The notes beneath the pieces were generated by a model. The model was not told the origin of the DNA. It worked only from the letters and a program-made list of their open reading frames with translations, and searched no databases. 64,000 nt of DNA from Coriaria nepalensis (lineage: Eukaryota > Streptophyta > Magnoliopsida > Cucurbitales > Coriariaceae). The translations under genes and the position numbers were made by a program. The stretch lies in assembly GCA_027186245.1 (NCBI GenBank), contig CP114492.1, positions 3,112,501 to 3,176,500 of the forward strand, read 5' to 3'. Positions 1 to 12,586 of the stretch are shown here, piece after piece. Position 1 is the stretch's first letter. The number at the start of each line of letters is the position of its first letter.

Positions 1-13
1 TTCTTAACAAAAC

Positions 14-1754
14 CTGGAAGGGAGAGCGGATTGAGGAACAAAAGGAGCATATGCTGTTTCCCTCTCAGCTGCAAGTCGTTGAGCCTTCTGAAAGTCTTTC
101 AAGACTGCTTGCAAATCTTTGGCAAGTTTTGCATCTGTAATTTTCTTGCTTGCCTACAATTTAATGGAACACATCCAAGATAATCATACAAATAAATTAG
201 AGAAATAAAAATATCAACCAAAAACAAAAGCAGCATTTGAAAAAAATAAATTTAAGCTCCTTCTATAGCACAATAATGTGTACATTATTTGAGCAGTAGT
301 TAAATAATTTCATGGAGATAAAGTTAGATAGACATGCACGATCATGTAGGGTTTATGCTCCTCACCTATGCAGGAATCAGGTTAAAACTAAAATGTGGAA
401 TTGTTTGTAACCAAATATGTTATCAGGAAGGAATTGCCTACAAATACCATATTTTATTCATACATGCAACTATATTTGAAGGAAATAATCCTCTTTCTGA
501 AAGAACTCAATCATTCGATCTCACTGTATCTTGAGTCATTGGTAGTTTAACTGTATAATTTGGTACAGACAGTGCAACTCTATATACTAATAGTAATACA
601 GTGCATAACAAGCATCTCGTTGGTATTTGGATCGTCTCAAGAGCTCAACCAAGTATGCTTTTTTTGTGACATAATGTGCAGACAAAAAAGAGTGGGTGTA
701 TGTGTCAATAGAAAGAGAAGGCTTGGTATAACTGAATCTACAAGGGCAAAACTCACTTTAACTTCAGCATTGTGATCAATTTCACTAGCTTGTTTGAGCC
801 TGGCCGAAGTATCCTTCACCAATAGTCCAATGTGTACCCTTGTCTTGTGCCTGTAAGAAAGTGAACACAGCCACAAAATAAGATAAACATATCCTTTCCA
901 ATCTTCACATTTAATATTGGCCAAATGAAATCATAGAGGAACTAATGGAGTTCAATTACGGAGTCAGCCCAGGACTACTTTACATAGCTATGATTCGATC
1001 TCTCAAGATCTCAGATTAGGATTTGATGCTTTTCATCTCTGTTAACAAACGCTAATCCACTTTTCATCCCTTACTCTAAGAGCATTAGCACGGTGGCTAT
1101 CTAGTGACCCATTTGCATTAACACAGACTTTATAACCATTTGGAGAGCTGAGTACCTCATGAACTATCTAGTTTTCAACGAGTCGTTCATAATCCAAAAA
1201 AATGCAGAAAAAGAAAACAAAAAACAAGTACTTAAGACGCAGTTAAGTACTTCCAAATAGATGGCATAACAAAAACCAACTCCATATATACATTACAATG
1301 GTTCAGTTTCAAATTCCAACACGATTGAACGTCTCAACAAAACGGAGAAAATGAATCTAATAAACCCACAAAGTAAATTCTCTTCTTCTTTTTTGGCAAA
1401 AACAAAAGGTTCAATTCGACCAATCGGCTCACATTTCCGAAAATTCATAATCCAATTGGAAAGATCAATCGCATATGCAGTCCCACAAATCAAAAAGCCA
1501 AAAGAATTCTAACAACTCGAACAGCTAGAATAATGAAGAAACCATAAAAGACAGCGCACTTACAGCTTGTCACGGAGCTCGACGGTGTCCTTAGGGGTTC
1601 CGATGGTGTTAACAAGTCTCTGAAACGTGGCCACGGCGGTGTTGATATGGAATATTCCGGCGGCGACAGCTTGTGTAGGATCTTGCTTGTGATTGATGAC
1701 ATCTCGCCTCGATGAAGCAAAGGGTCGGCCGGCCTCGATATCTTGAAAACTCAT
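14..1754 (-). CDS. SYP22: SYP22-type syntaxin (Qa-SNARE), 5' part, runs off left edge
   Basis: Coding exons on the minus strand are 1754-1564, 850-757 and 153-14. All introns are GT-AG and phase is kept. They give the first 141 residues. The start [11 protein letters not shown] and the segments [25 protein letters not shown] and [20 protein letters not shown] match the N-terminal Habc region of plant SYP2 syntaxins (SYP21/22/23), which are Qa-SNAREs of the prevacuolar compartment and vacuole that drive membrane fusion. The third exon encodes [20 protein letters not shown] and ends with a donor at base 13. The SNARE helix and C-terminal membrane anchor lie outside the window. The start ATG (1754-1752) is the family start. 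No frame damage is visible. SYP22 versus SYP21 or SYP23 cannot be settled from this half. Confidence 0.93.
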
Positions 1755-2019
1755 CTTCTTCCGGTAAAATCGGCGTTGGTGAAATAGGTCAATTTGAAAG
1801 GGGGTTTGACGAGAATTGGGGAAATAGGTGGTAGAGAGAGAAAGAAACAAATTCGTAGAGAGAGAGAGGAAAGGACGGAGATAAAGATAGAGGAGGGAGG
1901 TGGTTATTTCGAGCGACGGTCCAAGTTATTTTTACCGGCACGTTGACGTGGACACCTCTTGTGACACATGGACGGGGGAGATGCTTGCTTATTCGTTTTA
2001 TTATTTAATTTTTGCGTAT
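1755..2019 (-). promoter_or_regulatory. leader and promoter region of the syntaxin gene
   Basis: Upstream of the syntaxin ATG the minus strand reads as a CT-rich leader (GA repeats on the plus strand at about 1830-1890), common in plant 5' UTRs. An ACGT-core motif (GACGTG) lies near 1943. No TATA box was assigned. Confidence 0.4.
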
Positions 2020-2232
2020 GAGTCCTTTAATCTCTTTTTTTTTTCTTTTTTTTTTTACCCCCATAATCTTTGATCTCATTCGATGAGGTCCTTTTAATCT
2101 CTTTTTTTTTTCTTTTTTTTTTTTACCCCAGAATCTTTGATCTCATTCGATGAGGTCCTTTAATCTCTTTTTTTTTTTCTTTTTTCTTTTTACCCCCAGA
2201 ATCTTTGATCTCATTCGATGAGGTCCTTTAAC
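2020..2232. repeat. tandem repeat, about 67 bp x 3 plus a partial copy
   Basis: Three successive units begin with GAGTCC or GAGGTCCTTT at 2020, 2085 and 2152, and a fourth starts at 2220 and stops after about 13 bases. Each unit has GGTCCTTTAATCTC, a T-rich tract, ACCCC, then AATCTTTGATCTCATTCGAT. Units differ mainly in T-tract length, so the array looks recent. It lies about 270 bp upstream of the syntaxin start codon. Confidence 0.9.
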
Positions 2233-3999
2233 ATATTCATGAAATGGAAAAAAAAAAAATCTATTACATCCACTCATATTAATAATATATTCTTCATCTT
2301 TTACATACATTAAGAAAGCCACAGCAATCATTAAGAAAACCACACCAATCGCGCGAGAAAGGTTCATCAAACTCTTCTTCCTCTTCAGATCAAACTGATT
2401 TAAGTCTTCCTCTCCAGATCAAACTTCATTTTTTTTCCTTTCAAACCAAATCAATCACGCGATATCTTATATCATGTTCTATCCTTGTTCACCTTTGTAG
2501 CATTGAGCTTCATTCTGAATCTCTATACCGCGAGTTCCATCTTCCTCCATCTTCCTAGTGGTAAGTTCGTCTCATCCTCCATCTCTGTCTTGATAACGCA
2601 CAGATACAATCGTTCATCTTCTTCTAGTCGTTCTCAATCTCACTCGATCTTCAGTATTTTCCATCCTTTACCTTTGAATCATGATCTTCCTGCCACAGTT
2701 GAGCATCCTTGCCGAGTGACTTCTTCTTCCTCCATGTTCCTATGGGTTTGTGTCTCAGTGTTTCATTCACATTATTCGATTTCTCATTTATTTGAATGGA
2801 TGTTGTTCGGTGTATGTGTGGTGAAATGAGTAAATTCATTAAATGTATCTTGTTTAATTTGTTTAATTTTGTTTCCGAGTTTATGAGATCATTAATTTAG
2901 TTTACAATCCGAGTTGAAGTAATATTGGTCATGTGACCAGGTAGATCAGCTTGACTAACTGTTAATACATTTGCTAATATATTTAATGTTAAAATAGTAT
3001 TGTAAACATAACAGCAACTGATCTCATATACGTAATACGGCAACTTCAAACAAACAAAAATAGAAGATGATGACTTGATACGTTTTGTCCTTCAAAATGC
3101 AGTGGATTTGTTTTTTTTTTTAGAGAGAATGAGTTCGTGATTTTCAACGATTATTTTCGAGAGAGAATGAGTTCGTGACTTGCAACGAGTTCGTGAGCTC
3201 TAATAAGTTTGTTGATCAAAAAGTAAAATGAAGCTTCGAAGGTGAGTTAATAAAGAGGGTATGAAACAAAAAAAAGGGGGGAGTGAGGGAAGAAAAAATA
3301 TTTACATGGGTTACAAGGTTAAATGTGGTGATCTGCATGTTTTAAAACGCAATTCGTCCTTAGATAATGTGACTTACCCATGAACGTTGAATTACAATGA
3401 CACCTCAAATTGCACGAGCTATATGGGTGCCATACAATCCATTTCTTAGAATAACTATTCAAGGTCATATGCTTCCAAATCTAGACATTCTTGGGAAAGA
3501 TGCCATCAATCATACTTTGTTGGCTCATTTCCGTAAGTATTATGTCCATCGTCTCTAATGGTAATGTCAATAGTTTATCTTCAGTTGCCTCAATGCTTTC
3601 TTTGGATGTCATCTATGTTTCATCAAAAAACATTTAAATCAAACAAGTTAATGGATATCATGGTCACAATGTTAAGTAGTAGTTGTTGATATGCAAATTA
3701 TACGAACGCACGATGAATGGAGAATTAGCGTTACAAATCGCTATCTTTTTATTCCATAAAAAAGTATAGAGTGCAGGCATGCCTAAAATAAGTATACTTC
3801 GAAGATGAAAAAATGATAATTTAAATTGCTCTAAAATAAAATACTGATAAATTAAAGACGATAAATTTTAAAGTGTAATAAATTAAAGTGCAAAGAAATT
3901 AGAGACAAGATAATAGATAATGTATTAAATTAAATGATAAGATAGAATAAAATTATTTCATTAAATTAAAGACATGTACCCTAATTGAAATTGATTTGA
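2233..3999. other. no recognisable gene
   Basis: The stretch is AT-rich. A 114-codon plus-strand reading frame at 2485-2829 is serine-rich and unlike any family I know. A 53-codon frame at 3397-3558 has a more protein-like composition (contains GHMLPNLDILGKDAINHTLL) and overlaps a GTAAGTAT donor-like site, so it could be an exon relic, but I cannot assign it. Confidence 0.4.
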
Positions 4000-4960
4000 C
4001 TTGAAATTACAAGGTGAAAGAAGTTTTGGATATTAAATCTATTGAACGATAAATTAAAAAGAAGATTATGATTTTTGTGTGGTGAGTAAAGGGTTTGAGT
4101 ATCAAGAATACTTGTTAAATCATGCAAGCAGGAAGCCTACAGGGAGAAAAAATTCATCAGAGGATGCCTTTCAAGGCTTTAGGCCTAGAGAGATAAACCG
4201 ATATTTGGTTGATCGGTGGTGGTTGTGTTGTCCTCTTCCCTTCGGAGGAGGCTTCTATTTATAGGCATCAGATACTTAGGCAGCAAGTCAAGATGCTTGG
4301 TCGACAAGTCTTTCAATTGCTAGAAAATCCCTCTTGAAATTCAAATTTTCCCTTTTCAGCCACTAAATAATAGTTATTTTAGTGGAAAGCTCCTAGAACA
4401 AGTCAAGCAAGTCTTTCCCTTTGCAAACTAACCCCTGGATTTGTTTTAAAAACCCATTGAATAAGTCAATATTCACTCTTTCTTTGTGGATGAATCCTTC
4501 CAATTTTGATAAAATGTCATTGGATTTGGTAAAAATCTCCTCCTATCTTGCTCGAAGACCATTAAACCAAGTTATTTTATTGGCCGGTTCATAAAAATAT
4601 CAAAAAAATAATTGAAAAATAAAGGAGAAATATGATGGCACGACCAATATGGCCGGTCAGCCACCCCTTGGCCCACAGTTCATTGCAGGTCGGTTAAGAG
4701 GCCGACCGGTCTAAAGGGGGAGGGCAAATTTTTGGCCTATTTTGATCTATTTCATCTTTTTCTTAGCTAATTTTATTACTTTCATGTCAGGCTTTCTTTT
4801 CATCATGTGTTAAATGAAAAAATGTGAATTTTTGCATCAAAAAAAATGCCATTCATTATTCCTTTTATTGAATAGTTTGAAAATATGACGAATAAATGAC
4901 ACAGTGCTGCTACTTATTCGACCTTTTCTCTTATATGTTCGGTCATACCTAATCGAAGAT
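4000..4960 (-). mobile_element. LTR-like region, minus orientation
   Basis: Read on the minus strand this region has a CTATAAATAG TATA-like box at about 4255-4264, preceded by GGCC/CCGG-rich sequence and followed by leader-like sequence. This arrangement suits an LTR promoter. No paired LTR, primer-binding site or coding domain is seen, so the boundaries are guesses. Confidence 0.3.
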
Positions 4961-5208
4961 GTCTGAATCATTATCAAGTGTTGAGAGTGACCCTTCTAAG
5001 CGCTCTTCCCTTCAAGATGTTCAGTTAAAAAAATATTCATACTCCCCAATTACCCTCTTCTTAAAAATATGTCTGTCAAGTCAACCAGATATGTTTAATT
5101 GGGCTCTAGACTAATGACATTCAATTTTACTTGTAAACATTATCAATGATACAAATACTTTGTATTTATCATTTGAGCAATTAATATCTATTAGTTATTT
5201 ATTATATT

Positions 5209-7194
5209 ATTGGAATGATAAAATTGCTTGAATGCATATATATTTGTATATATATTTAGCATGATAGATTCCCGGTTCTTTAGCAATGCTCTATGAGACC
5301 CAATGAATTATAAGCCTAAGATCCAAACTATTCGTAGTCATAGAATTGTCATAAAGGGATATTGACAATCCGAGAAGACTATTGCATGAGCTATCTTCTT
5401 ATTGTAAGAATGGTATTCTCAAAATCATCGATATTAGTTGAACATTGAGATAGAGATGCAAGTGATTAATAGAAGATTAATCACTGAATGTGATCACTCA
5501 ACAAGTCTCAATAGTAGTGATAATAATTGTTAATGAGACTTGTTAAAGTGATTATGACACTTGTCATCCTCAAATTTGAGATCACCACAATATTGGCATA
5601 TAAGATATCATGCTTTGATATCGCTTCACGTGGTCTTAACCATAAGCCACTAAAAGGGTGAATCATTTGGTATATGTTTGAATATGTGCAATTTATAGAG
5701 TGATAAGAGTAGATCTATCACCTCTTTATCAAGAGGATAAGTCCTATGAATGATGTGCCTTATGCAATAAGGTATCTTTGCAAAGTAGAATGATTGGAAA
5801 AGATTTTTCCATATATCCATTGTCTTAATTGCATAAAAAATCACATGATTCATATGATCAAGTCAATTAGAATTTAACAGTTAAATCATATTCTATGACT
5901 GACTATGATTTGGCATATATGGAAGTATTAGTCTAATATATTAATAGTCACTACAAGTTCTTTGTGAGGTTCCAAAAACTCCTCATTGCACATGGGTGTC
6001 ATATGCCTTGTTAAAGGCCAGTGTAGGTTTGGTGATTTAAAGTTAGTTAAATCATAGATAATGATTTATTATTTGTCTAACTTAAAAGTTATCTTAAAAT
6101 CCAGATGGTTCATTTATAAAAAATGAATAAAACTCACAAGTTATTGTAGAGTCCACATACCACCGTAATATAGAGTTTATTGGGTCTCACAAATAAAGAA
6201 AGACCGGATCGAAAGGATATAGATCTATTCTTGGACATTTGACTTGTTCTTAAAGAACTTGATTTAAGTGTTAAATCATTAATTAGTTTAATTTATTAAG
6301 TATAAGATCACACTTATACTACTAGCATATCCAAGATGTAATTTAGATTTAATTTGAAATTTAATGATTAATTAGAAAATATTAAGTTGACTAAAATATT
6401 TATTAAATGAAAATTTAATAAAACAAACAATATTTTTCAAGTTCTAGAAAAAATATGCTTAGACATTAAAGTGTTAATGGGCAAAGCCAGACCCATATGT
6501 GAAACCTAAAATAAAAGTCCAAATTTTACTCGGTAGAGTTGGAATTTATTTGGAAATTATTATTAGTTTTAATTTATAGGAAATCAAAAATTAAAACATA
6601 GGTAGAAAGCTAAACAAAAGTTGAATGAGTTTTTGGGCTAGAGTAGTCTATTGGGCCTAGGGCACAAATTTGATGTCCCTATAAAAGAAACATATGAAGA
6701 ACCCTAGCCACTAAGCAATACTTTAACCACACATCAAAGGGAGAGGAGATAGAAAAGGGTTTTCTCATGTCATATTTTTCTTTCTAGCTTTTTTATTTCT
6801 TTGAATATTCAATATACAGGTGTTGATAATTGAATCTAGAAAAAACCTCTTAAATTGTTGTTTGTGTGGATACTAATGAAGATCGGGTAATGACTTTGGG
6901 TTCAAACAAGAGTGGCGAAAAAAGATGGCCGACGGAGGAAGGGTGGTGGCCGAAAGGTGCTTTTGAGTAGAAAATCGTCTGATTTTCGGTGAAGGATTGA
7001 GCTAAATATAATCTCTCTTCTTCACTTCCCTTTCTTTAGTTCCTAGATGATTAGATCTAGGATCTTGAACCTTGAATATCCGGATGTAATTTTTGCATAG
7101 CACACTTCTCTAGATCTTGGTAGTAGTTAGTCGGTTCAAATGTCTGAATCTGCTTTTCGAAAACGGATTTTGCGCAAAGCATCACCGACTTACA
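5209..7194 (+). mobile_element. Copia-type LTR, about 2 kb, followed by a primer-binding site
   Basis: The 3' end is set by ...GACTTACA at 7194, followed four bases on by TTATCAGAGCCTTGG, which resembles the initiator-tRNA-Met primer-binding site of plant Copia elements. The 5' end is set near TTGGAATGATAAAATTGC by comparison with an inverted relative at 35.5-36.9 kb. The two share blocks such as GAGATCACCA, GGGTGAATCA and AATTGTTAATGAGA in the same order. The length suits long-LTR Copia lineages (SIRE/Maximus type). No coding region follows intact. Confidence 0.6.
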
Positions 7195-7197
7195 ATA

Positions 7198-7560
7198 TTA
7201 TCAGAGCCTTGGTTGTATTCCAAATTTTTCGGGATTGTTTGACGGATTTTTCCATTATGCTCAAAATGTAATTTTCATGTGTTGTTTTTTTTTTTTTTGT
7301 AATGCAAACATGCTTGCTGGAATTTTCTGAAAAGTGCGCCAGAAAGTATCTCGGAGATGAGATCTCGGAAATTATAACTTGAATAAAATATTTCCACTCC
7401 TTGGAGCAATTGGGTGCCGAAGCACCACCACTGCAGTAGCCACCAGGCGGAATGGTCGTCCGCCACTTATTAGTGGGCGCGTGGTAGCCGCTACCCCATG
7501 CCGACAATAGTGTGGACAAATTCGTAAAAAAATTCATTGGAATTGAAGGATGGACGAATT
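7198..7560 (+). mobile_element. Copia primer-binding site and untranslated leader remnant
   Basis: The sequence begins with the primer-binding-site-like TTATCAGAGCCTTGG and continues without an open gag frame. A 115-codon frame on the opposite strand (7190-7537) is taken as chance. Beyond 7560 the element cannot be followed. Confidence 0.5.
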
Positions 7561-7662
7561 CTTAAAAATCGAACTATACATAAATGAAAATAAGGGCAGA
7601 ACCATGCCTAGGCTTGGAGCGGGAAAAATAAGATATATATTATATTTAAAACTAGGAAAAAG

Positions 7663-7735
7663 AAAGGTAACGTAGCTTAGTGGATTTTTAGGCTTGCTAT
7701 CCTGTTATGGGTTTTAATCCCCATAACTTAACTTT
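7663..7735 (+). repeat. tRNA-derived sequence, possible SINE head
   Basis: TAGCTTAGTGG fits the RNA polymerase III A box and GGTTTTAATCC fits a degenerate B box, about 40 bases apart. ATGGG...CCCAT can form the T-arm stem. The spacing is that of a tRNA or tRNA-derived SINE. The acceptor stem is not convincing, so it is not called a functional tRNA gene. Confidence 0.4.
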
Positions 7736-9314
7736 TCCAATTTTTCTTCCTTTTATTACCTGTTCAATTCCTCATTATATCATTTTTGTTCCTCCTTTTT
7801 GTTTTGTTTTGTTTTTTCTATTCTTTACTTCAAAATTTTCACATTAATTAAGGATAAATCATTGTTTTGAAGTTTTTATACATCTAAAGTTTTTTTCTCC
7901 TACCCTTTTCATTATTCTTTTTTCACGAGTAATATGATTCTCTCATTACACTATAAATAATGTTCCTTTTTATTTTCTTTTTATTTTTACTTAATTAAAT
8001 TTTTTTATTTTTTAAGTATTAAAATTCAAATTATACTTTTTTCTTAGAAAATGAAGTCTAATAATATATATATATATATATAATATCATAAAATTTATAC
8101 AATTTACTTAATTTTCTAATTTAAACTTTTTTTTCCTACAACCAAAAAAAAATTAGTATATATATTACATATTAGACAATCAAAATTTATATGTTTTATT
8201 TATTTATTAAAAAAAAATTTTGATAATACATATTTACCGTATTATGGGAGTTTAGATCACGTACCTCTAATTATTTTTTTATCTTTACTTTACCGAAATA
8301 GTTTGAATTTAATCACCACTACATTAAAATTTTAGTTCTATCCCTAAATGTTCTACTTATTGTCAGTTGAATTTCATCTTAACTGACTTATGCTACTACT
8401 GATTCTACTACCGAACGAAAAAATGAATTAACCCTTATAATTTTAGACTGCAATTGCTTTCAATCTATCTTGTTGAACCAGTCAGCTCGGAACAATTTTG
8501 TTGTTGTTAAAGCTTCTAAATATTTACTAGAGGTTGTTTAAAAAATAAAAAAATACTAGGAAGCATTTTCCAAGGCTTATTATATGGTCAATGCAAATTT
8601 GTCTATGTTGAAGTTAAGCTATAACATTAGCAATCTTATTCGGTTCGTTTGACTCTCCATCTTACTGAAAGATTTTTTTTAATCGTATAATTCGATGAGC
8701 TTCAGCAAAGAAACGAAAAGATATGACCAAATAAGTGAGTAAATCATCGATTCAAGCTCGGTTCTGAAGTGCCATTGAAGAACTGCAGATTTCAGGTCTT
8801 CTTCGCATGCCCAGCAAAAGACACTATTAATTACAAAGAGTCTCTTCTGAAATGTGATTGGAGCCTGAATGAAATTTAGTTAGCTAGCTCCTTGCCATTG
8901 ACTTTTGCTTTTAAATGTATTTGTATTTTGGTAAATATAAATAACGATTATAATGTAATGTAATGGTTCCATATCTTAAATCATTTTACGAAAGATAATT
9001 TTTAGATTTAATTCCTTATTTCTAAGTGACAAAGGCTAATAATATTATTAATTTTTTTAACTCAATGACTTTCGGGTAGGCATGAATACCGGTCTATCCG
9101 AATTCCATCCAAATCAATATTCATCCGACTAGATTTGATGTGCTATCCGACACTGCCACTGGAAACACTAATTCCCATCCGATTTGTGTGTGTTAAATAT
9201 GCTGCCAACGTTCATCCTGAGCCAGGATTTAACTTTTCATAAGATTCATAGTTACATTACTTGTAACTTATTTGTTCGTAGATAGTTGATTTGGATTTAT
9301 ATTTCATTCAAAGG
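7736..9314. other. AT-rich stretch, no gene seen
   Basis: The stretch has long T and A runs and an AT microsatellite near 8064-8081. No coding frame, LTR end or RNA gene was recognised. Confidence 0.5.
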
Positions 9315-9630
9315 CATAACTTGTATTCAGGAGCTACATGTTTGCCTGGAGTTTGCTCTTAGAAATATAGTTATCCCTACCCCCTCATGTCAATTCCACG
9401 AGCCTCTTATTCATTATCATTTGATCACGGCGGGGGAGCAAGTAAAAATAGAAAATCTCACATTAAATTGAGGGATAATCAGGCTCGAATTGATGATTTC
9501 TACCACGTCAAGGCAACACTCTACCATTGAGTTATATCTCTTACCCCCTATCGAGAAATCAAACTGACGAATACTATGGCAAAGAGTCAAGATACTCAAC
9601 GTCACTATTCTTGAACAATTTGGAATTTGA
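9315..9630 (-). other. plastid DNA inserted in the nucleus (NUPT) around trnV-GAC
   Basis: The block contains a decayed plastid trnV-GAC together with the sequence that flanks it in the plastid inverted repeat: CACGAGCCTCTTAT and GGCGGGGGAGCAA on one side, and GGCAAAGAGTCAAGA with ACTATTCTTGAACAA on the other. I recognise these from plastid rps12-trnV-rrn16 regions. Many point changes are spread through it, so the transfer is old. The ends are approximate. Confidence 0.85.
9470..9541 (-). pseudogene. trnV-GAC: plastid-derived trnV-GAC pseudogene
   Basis: The 72-base minus-strand sequence keeps the GAC anticodon (complement of 9507-9509) in CTTGACGTGG, the D-arm AACTCAATGGTAGAGTG and the T-arm region TTCGAGCC. 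The acceptor arm reads AGAGATA against TATCCCT, which leaves an A-C mismatch at its third pair where the plastid gene has G. The D loop also differs. It is a nuclear copy and is not expected to work. Confidence 0.85.
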
Positions 9631-9639
9631 TCTTCCTTC

Positions 9640-10041
9640 TTCTATTTTTATTTTTCCGCTTCTTTATCTAAGGTAGTTAGAAAAATAAAATACTCAATAA
9701 ATTAATTAAAAATCGTGCGATTAATTTTATGAAAATATAATTAGAAATGATTTAGGTTTAACAATTTTTCAATTACTTTAATATTTTATTTCTTTCTATC
9801 AACTTTGTTTTTATCTTTAGTTCAATTAGAGAGTTTTTATTTTATTTTATTTTTAATATGAATTACAGTTAACCAACTAATTAAATGTTTACCGACCAGT
9901 CAGTTAACCGCTAGATCAGTTAACCGCTATTTCTTTACTAGTCGATTAACGATTAGTTATTATTTCTGTAAGATTTTTACGGATGGTTCCAAATTTTTTC
10001 AATCAGGTTATAGTCGGCTACCATTACTTTGTTCATCTCTA
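9640..10041 (+). mobile_element. hAT-like element end
   Basis: A stretch rich in GTTAACC and GACCAGTCAGTTAACC blocks ends in TTCATCTCTA at 10041. This resembles the inverted TAGAGATGAA ends of plant hAT elements. The other end and the 8-bp target duplication were not found. Confidence 0.4.
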
Positions 10042-10734
10042 CTTTTGACTAAACAATTGTTAGCAAAGTTGTTTTTATGTTTTTTTTCCTTCAAATCCAA
10101 AGAATATTTCTTACCCTTTCAACATTTGATAAAAAAGGTGAGGGGTGACATCCTCATTTTTCCAAAAAAAGTTATAATATAATAAGAAAGTATAAAATTA
10201 AAATATAACTAATTGTGATTATGATGAATTGAATCAAATTTTGTAATTTTTTCTTATATAGTTATTTAAAATGTAACTAAAATAATTTATTTTGGCTTTT
10301 TGGTCTCGTATTATTGGACGGATCTCGTAGATATTTATAGAATTATGTGAAAAACCATATTTGATGAAAGTTATTTATATAGCTTGGAGGATCCAACCAT
10401 TTCAGATTCGATCAATCAGATCATTTGGATTCTTTTTTCCTCTCTTTCTATTTCTTTTTCTTTCATGTATATTTCCCTTTTTTGTTCTTATTTTTTTAAT
10501 ATATATTTCCCTTTCTTTTAGAAACATACTCATATATTTCCTCCTTAATCATAACAATAAACACTTAAAATAATTTGATAAAGAGTTTAATTAAAACTTC
10601 ACTCATTTTATGCCTTAATCAGAATAATATATATACACGAATATGGGCTGTCGTTATGACTGAAATAAAGAGTAATGAATGAGAAATTTGCAAAGGAAAG
10701 AAGCAATTAATATAATAGTTGATTATGCTTAAAA
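10042..10734. other. no recognisable gene
   Basis: AT-rich sequence. A 70-codon frame at 10361-10573 is phenylalanine- and leucine-rich because of T-rich composition and is not supported as a gene. Confidence 0.5.
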
Positions 10735-10955
10735 ATTAATCATATAATTAATAATAAATTCAATCATATACATAATATATTATACAATTAAGAAAATTAA
10801 AAACATAAAACATAAAAATATATATATATATATATATATAAATGGTTAACCAATTTACCAACCGATTATAATGGTAATAAACTAACCGGTCGGTTAATCG
10901 ACCAGTTTGTATTTTACGGTAAAAACGGTGAAACCGTTGGTTTTACTCACCCCTA
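10735..10955 (+). mobile_element. non-autonomous hAT-like element, copy 1 (right part)
   Basis: It shares an ordered set of blocks with 16195-16483: TAATTAATAATAAATT, ATCATATACATAATA, TATACAATTAA, an AT microsatellite, then CCAGTTTGTATTTT and GGTAAAAA. It ends in TTTTACTCACCCCTA, a typical hAT terminus. ACCGGTCGGTTAA palindromes lie close to the end. Confidence 0.6.
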
Positions 10956-12586
10956 CGGTCAATAGCTTCACCTTCTTAACCCGTGATTAATTATTTTATT
11001 TATTATTATATATATATTTATCCTTATATTTCTACTAAATTAGGAGATAATTATTGTTATTAGTTATATCTCTTTGTGCCTCTGCTGATATCGCCATTTG
11101 TTGGATATAAATAAATAACAAGGCGGGGTGATGCCTCTAGTATATTCCAATCTTTCTTGGACTCCATTTGGATCTACTTTGTATTCAATAATAGTATACT
11201 TTTTTTTATTATTTTTTGGCTGGTTTGAAACTAAATTAGTATGATATATTATTAGAATAGATCATATTTTTTTAGTTATTTATAATATTAATATAATATA
11301 TAATAAAATAAGATAAAATTATTGAGAAGAGAAAATACTTTAATATAATATTGAAAACTCATATGTAAAAGCTTAGTCGGTATATGAATATTTACTATAG
11401 AATATAAGAAAGAGTTGGTGAATCTTAGTTTGACTCCTGGCTTTAAGATGATTAGTATGAATGAGCTAATTTTAAGATCATATTTAAGTGATCGGTCCAC
11501 TAAATTTTTCTAATCAATATCTAAATTATTAATAAATTTCTTTTATTAATCTAAAGAGCGAAGTATATAAAAATGTAAATTTGGTTTGACAAAAAAGCAT
11601 TGTAAATTAGACATGACCGAAACAATGAACAAATTCCCAAACCTAATCTAAGCCTACTAATACGTATGCGAATCTTAGTTTTAGGCCCATCCAACGTTTA
11701 AGTTGCCCATTTCTTAATCTCAAGAGGGGCCCATTTTATAAAGCAAGATGAAAAGAAGCAGAATGGTGGGACCAAGCAACCCACTAACCCAATCACCAAC
11801 TTCCACTAACCAAGTTATATTTTGTATGATGACACTTGTCATAATCACATGTATCTTGATCATCGCGTAGGTAGTTAAGTCCAAATTAAATAGCAACGAA
11901 TTCGAGTCTGTGCATTTTGTTCAATCCCTATCCAAATCCATAAAAAGGGGATCCCCTTGTTTTTTCCCTATTGAACAACCGACACTTTTGGGTCGTATGG
12001 ATTCTCGGTGCTACTTACTTTCTTACCCAACACGTGTATGAAGGATCTCTCATTTAAGTTTGTGTTCGATTTCATTTATGAGAAAAAGAGGTTTCGAGTT
12101 TCGAATTTTGAATTTCAAATTTCGAATTTGGCGAAAAACGGTGATGATATACAAGATTAGTCAGACAGCACCAAAAATTCATGTTCCCAGATCGTACATT
12201 TACTACAGCACCCCCTCTCAGAAGAGAACCGGTGAGTCCAGCTTTACCAGCTGGCATATCCAGAGCTGAGCTCGGCCAACGGTAAAATTTATCCAGCTGG
12301 ACTCCATTCTCATATTCTTCAAAAAGGTCAGCCAGTAAACGACTAATTATATCTTAATTCATCATTTAATTATAATTATTGTTATCCAATTAGAATATTA
12401 TATCTCTACATTCATTCAAAAGCTCAGACCAACAGAAAAATAAACACATAAATAAAAATTGATCAGCAGTTGCAGGATACACACGTGCGAAGAAATACGG
12501 TTTGGAGAGGTCACACGTACGAGCTCCATCCCCGCGACGGAGATGGAAAGAAATAGAAGAAGAAGAAAGTAGTAGAAAAAGCAGAT
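10956..12586. other. no gene seen
   Basis: AT-rich intergenic sequence between the hAT-like end and the 3' end of the membrane-protein gene. Short frames at 11288-11500 and 12060-12269 have no recognisable family features. Confidence 0.5.

Noticed and set aside
2485..2829. 114-codon serine-rich frame
   Set aside because: Low complexity and no family resemblance; probably chance in CT-rich sequence.
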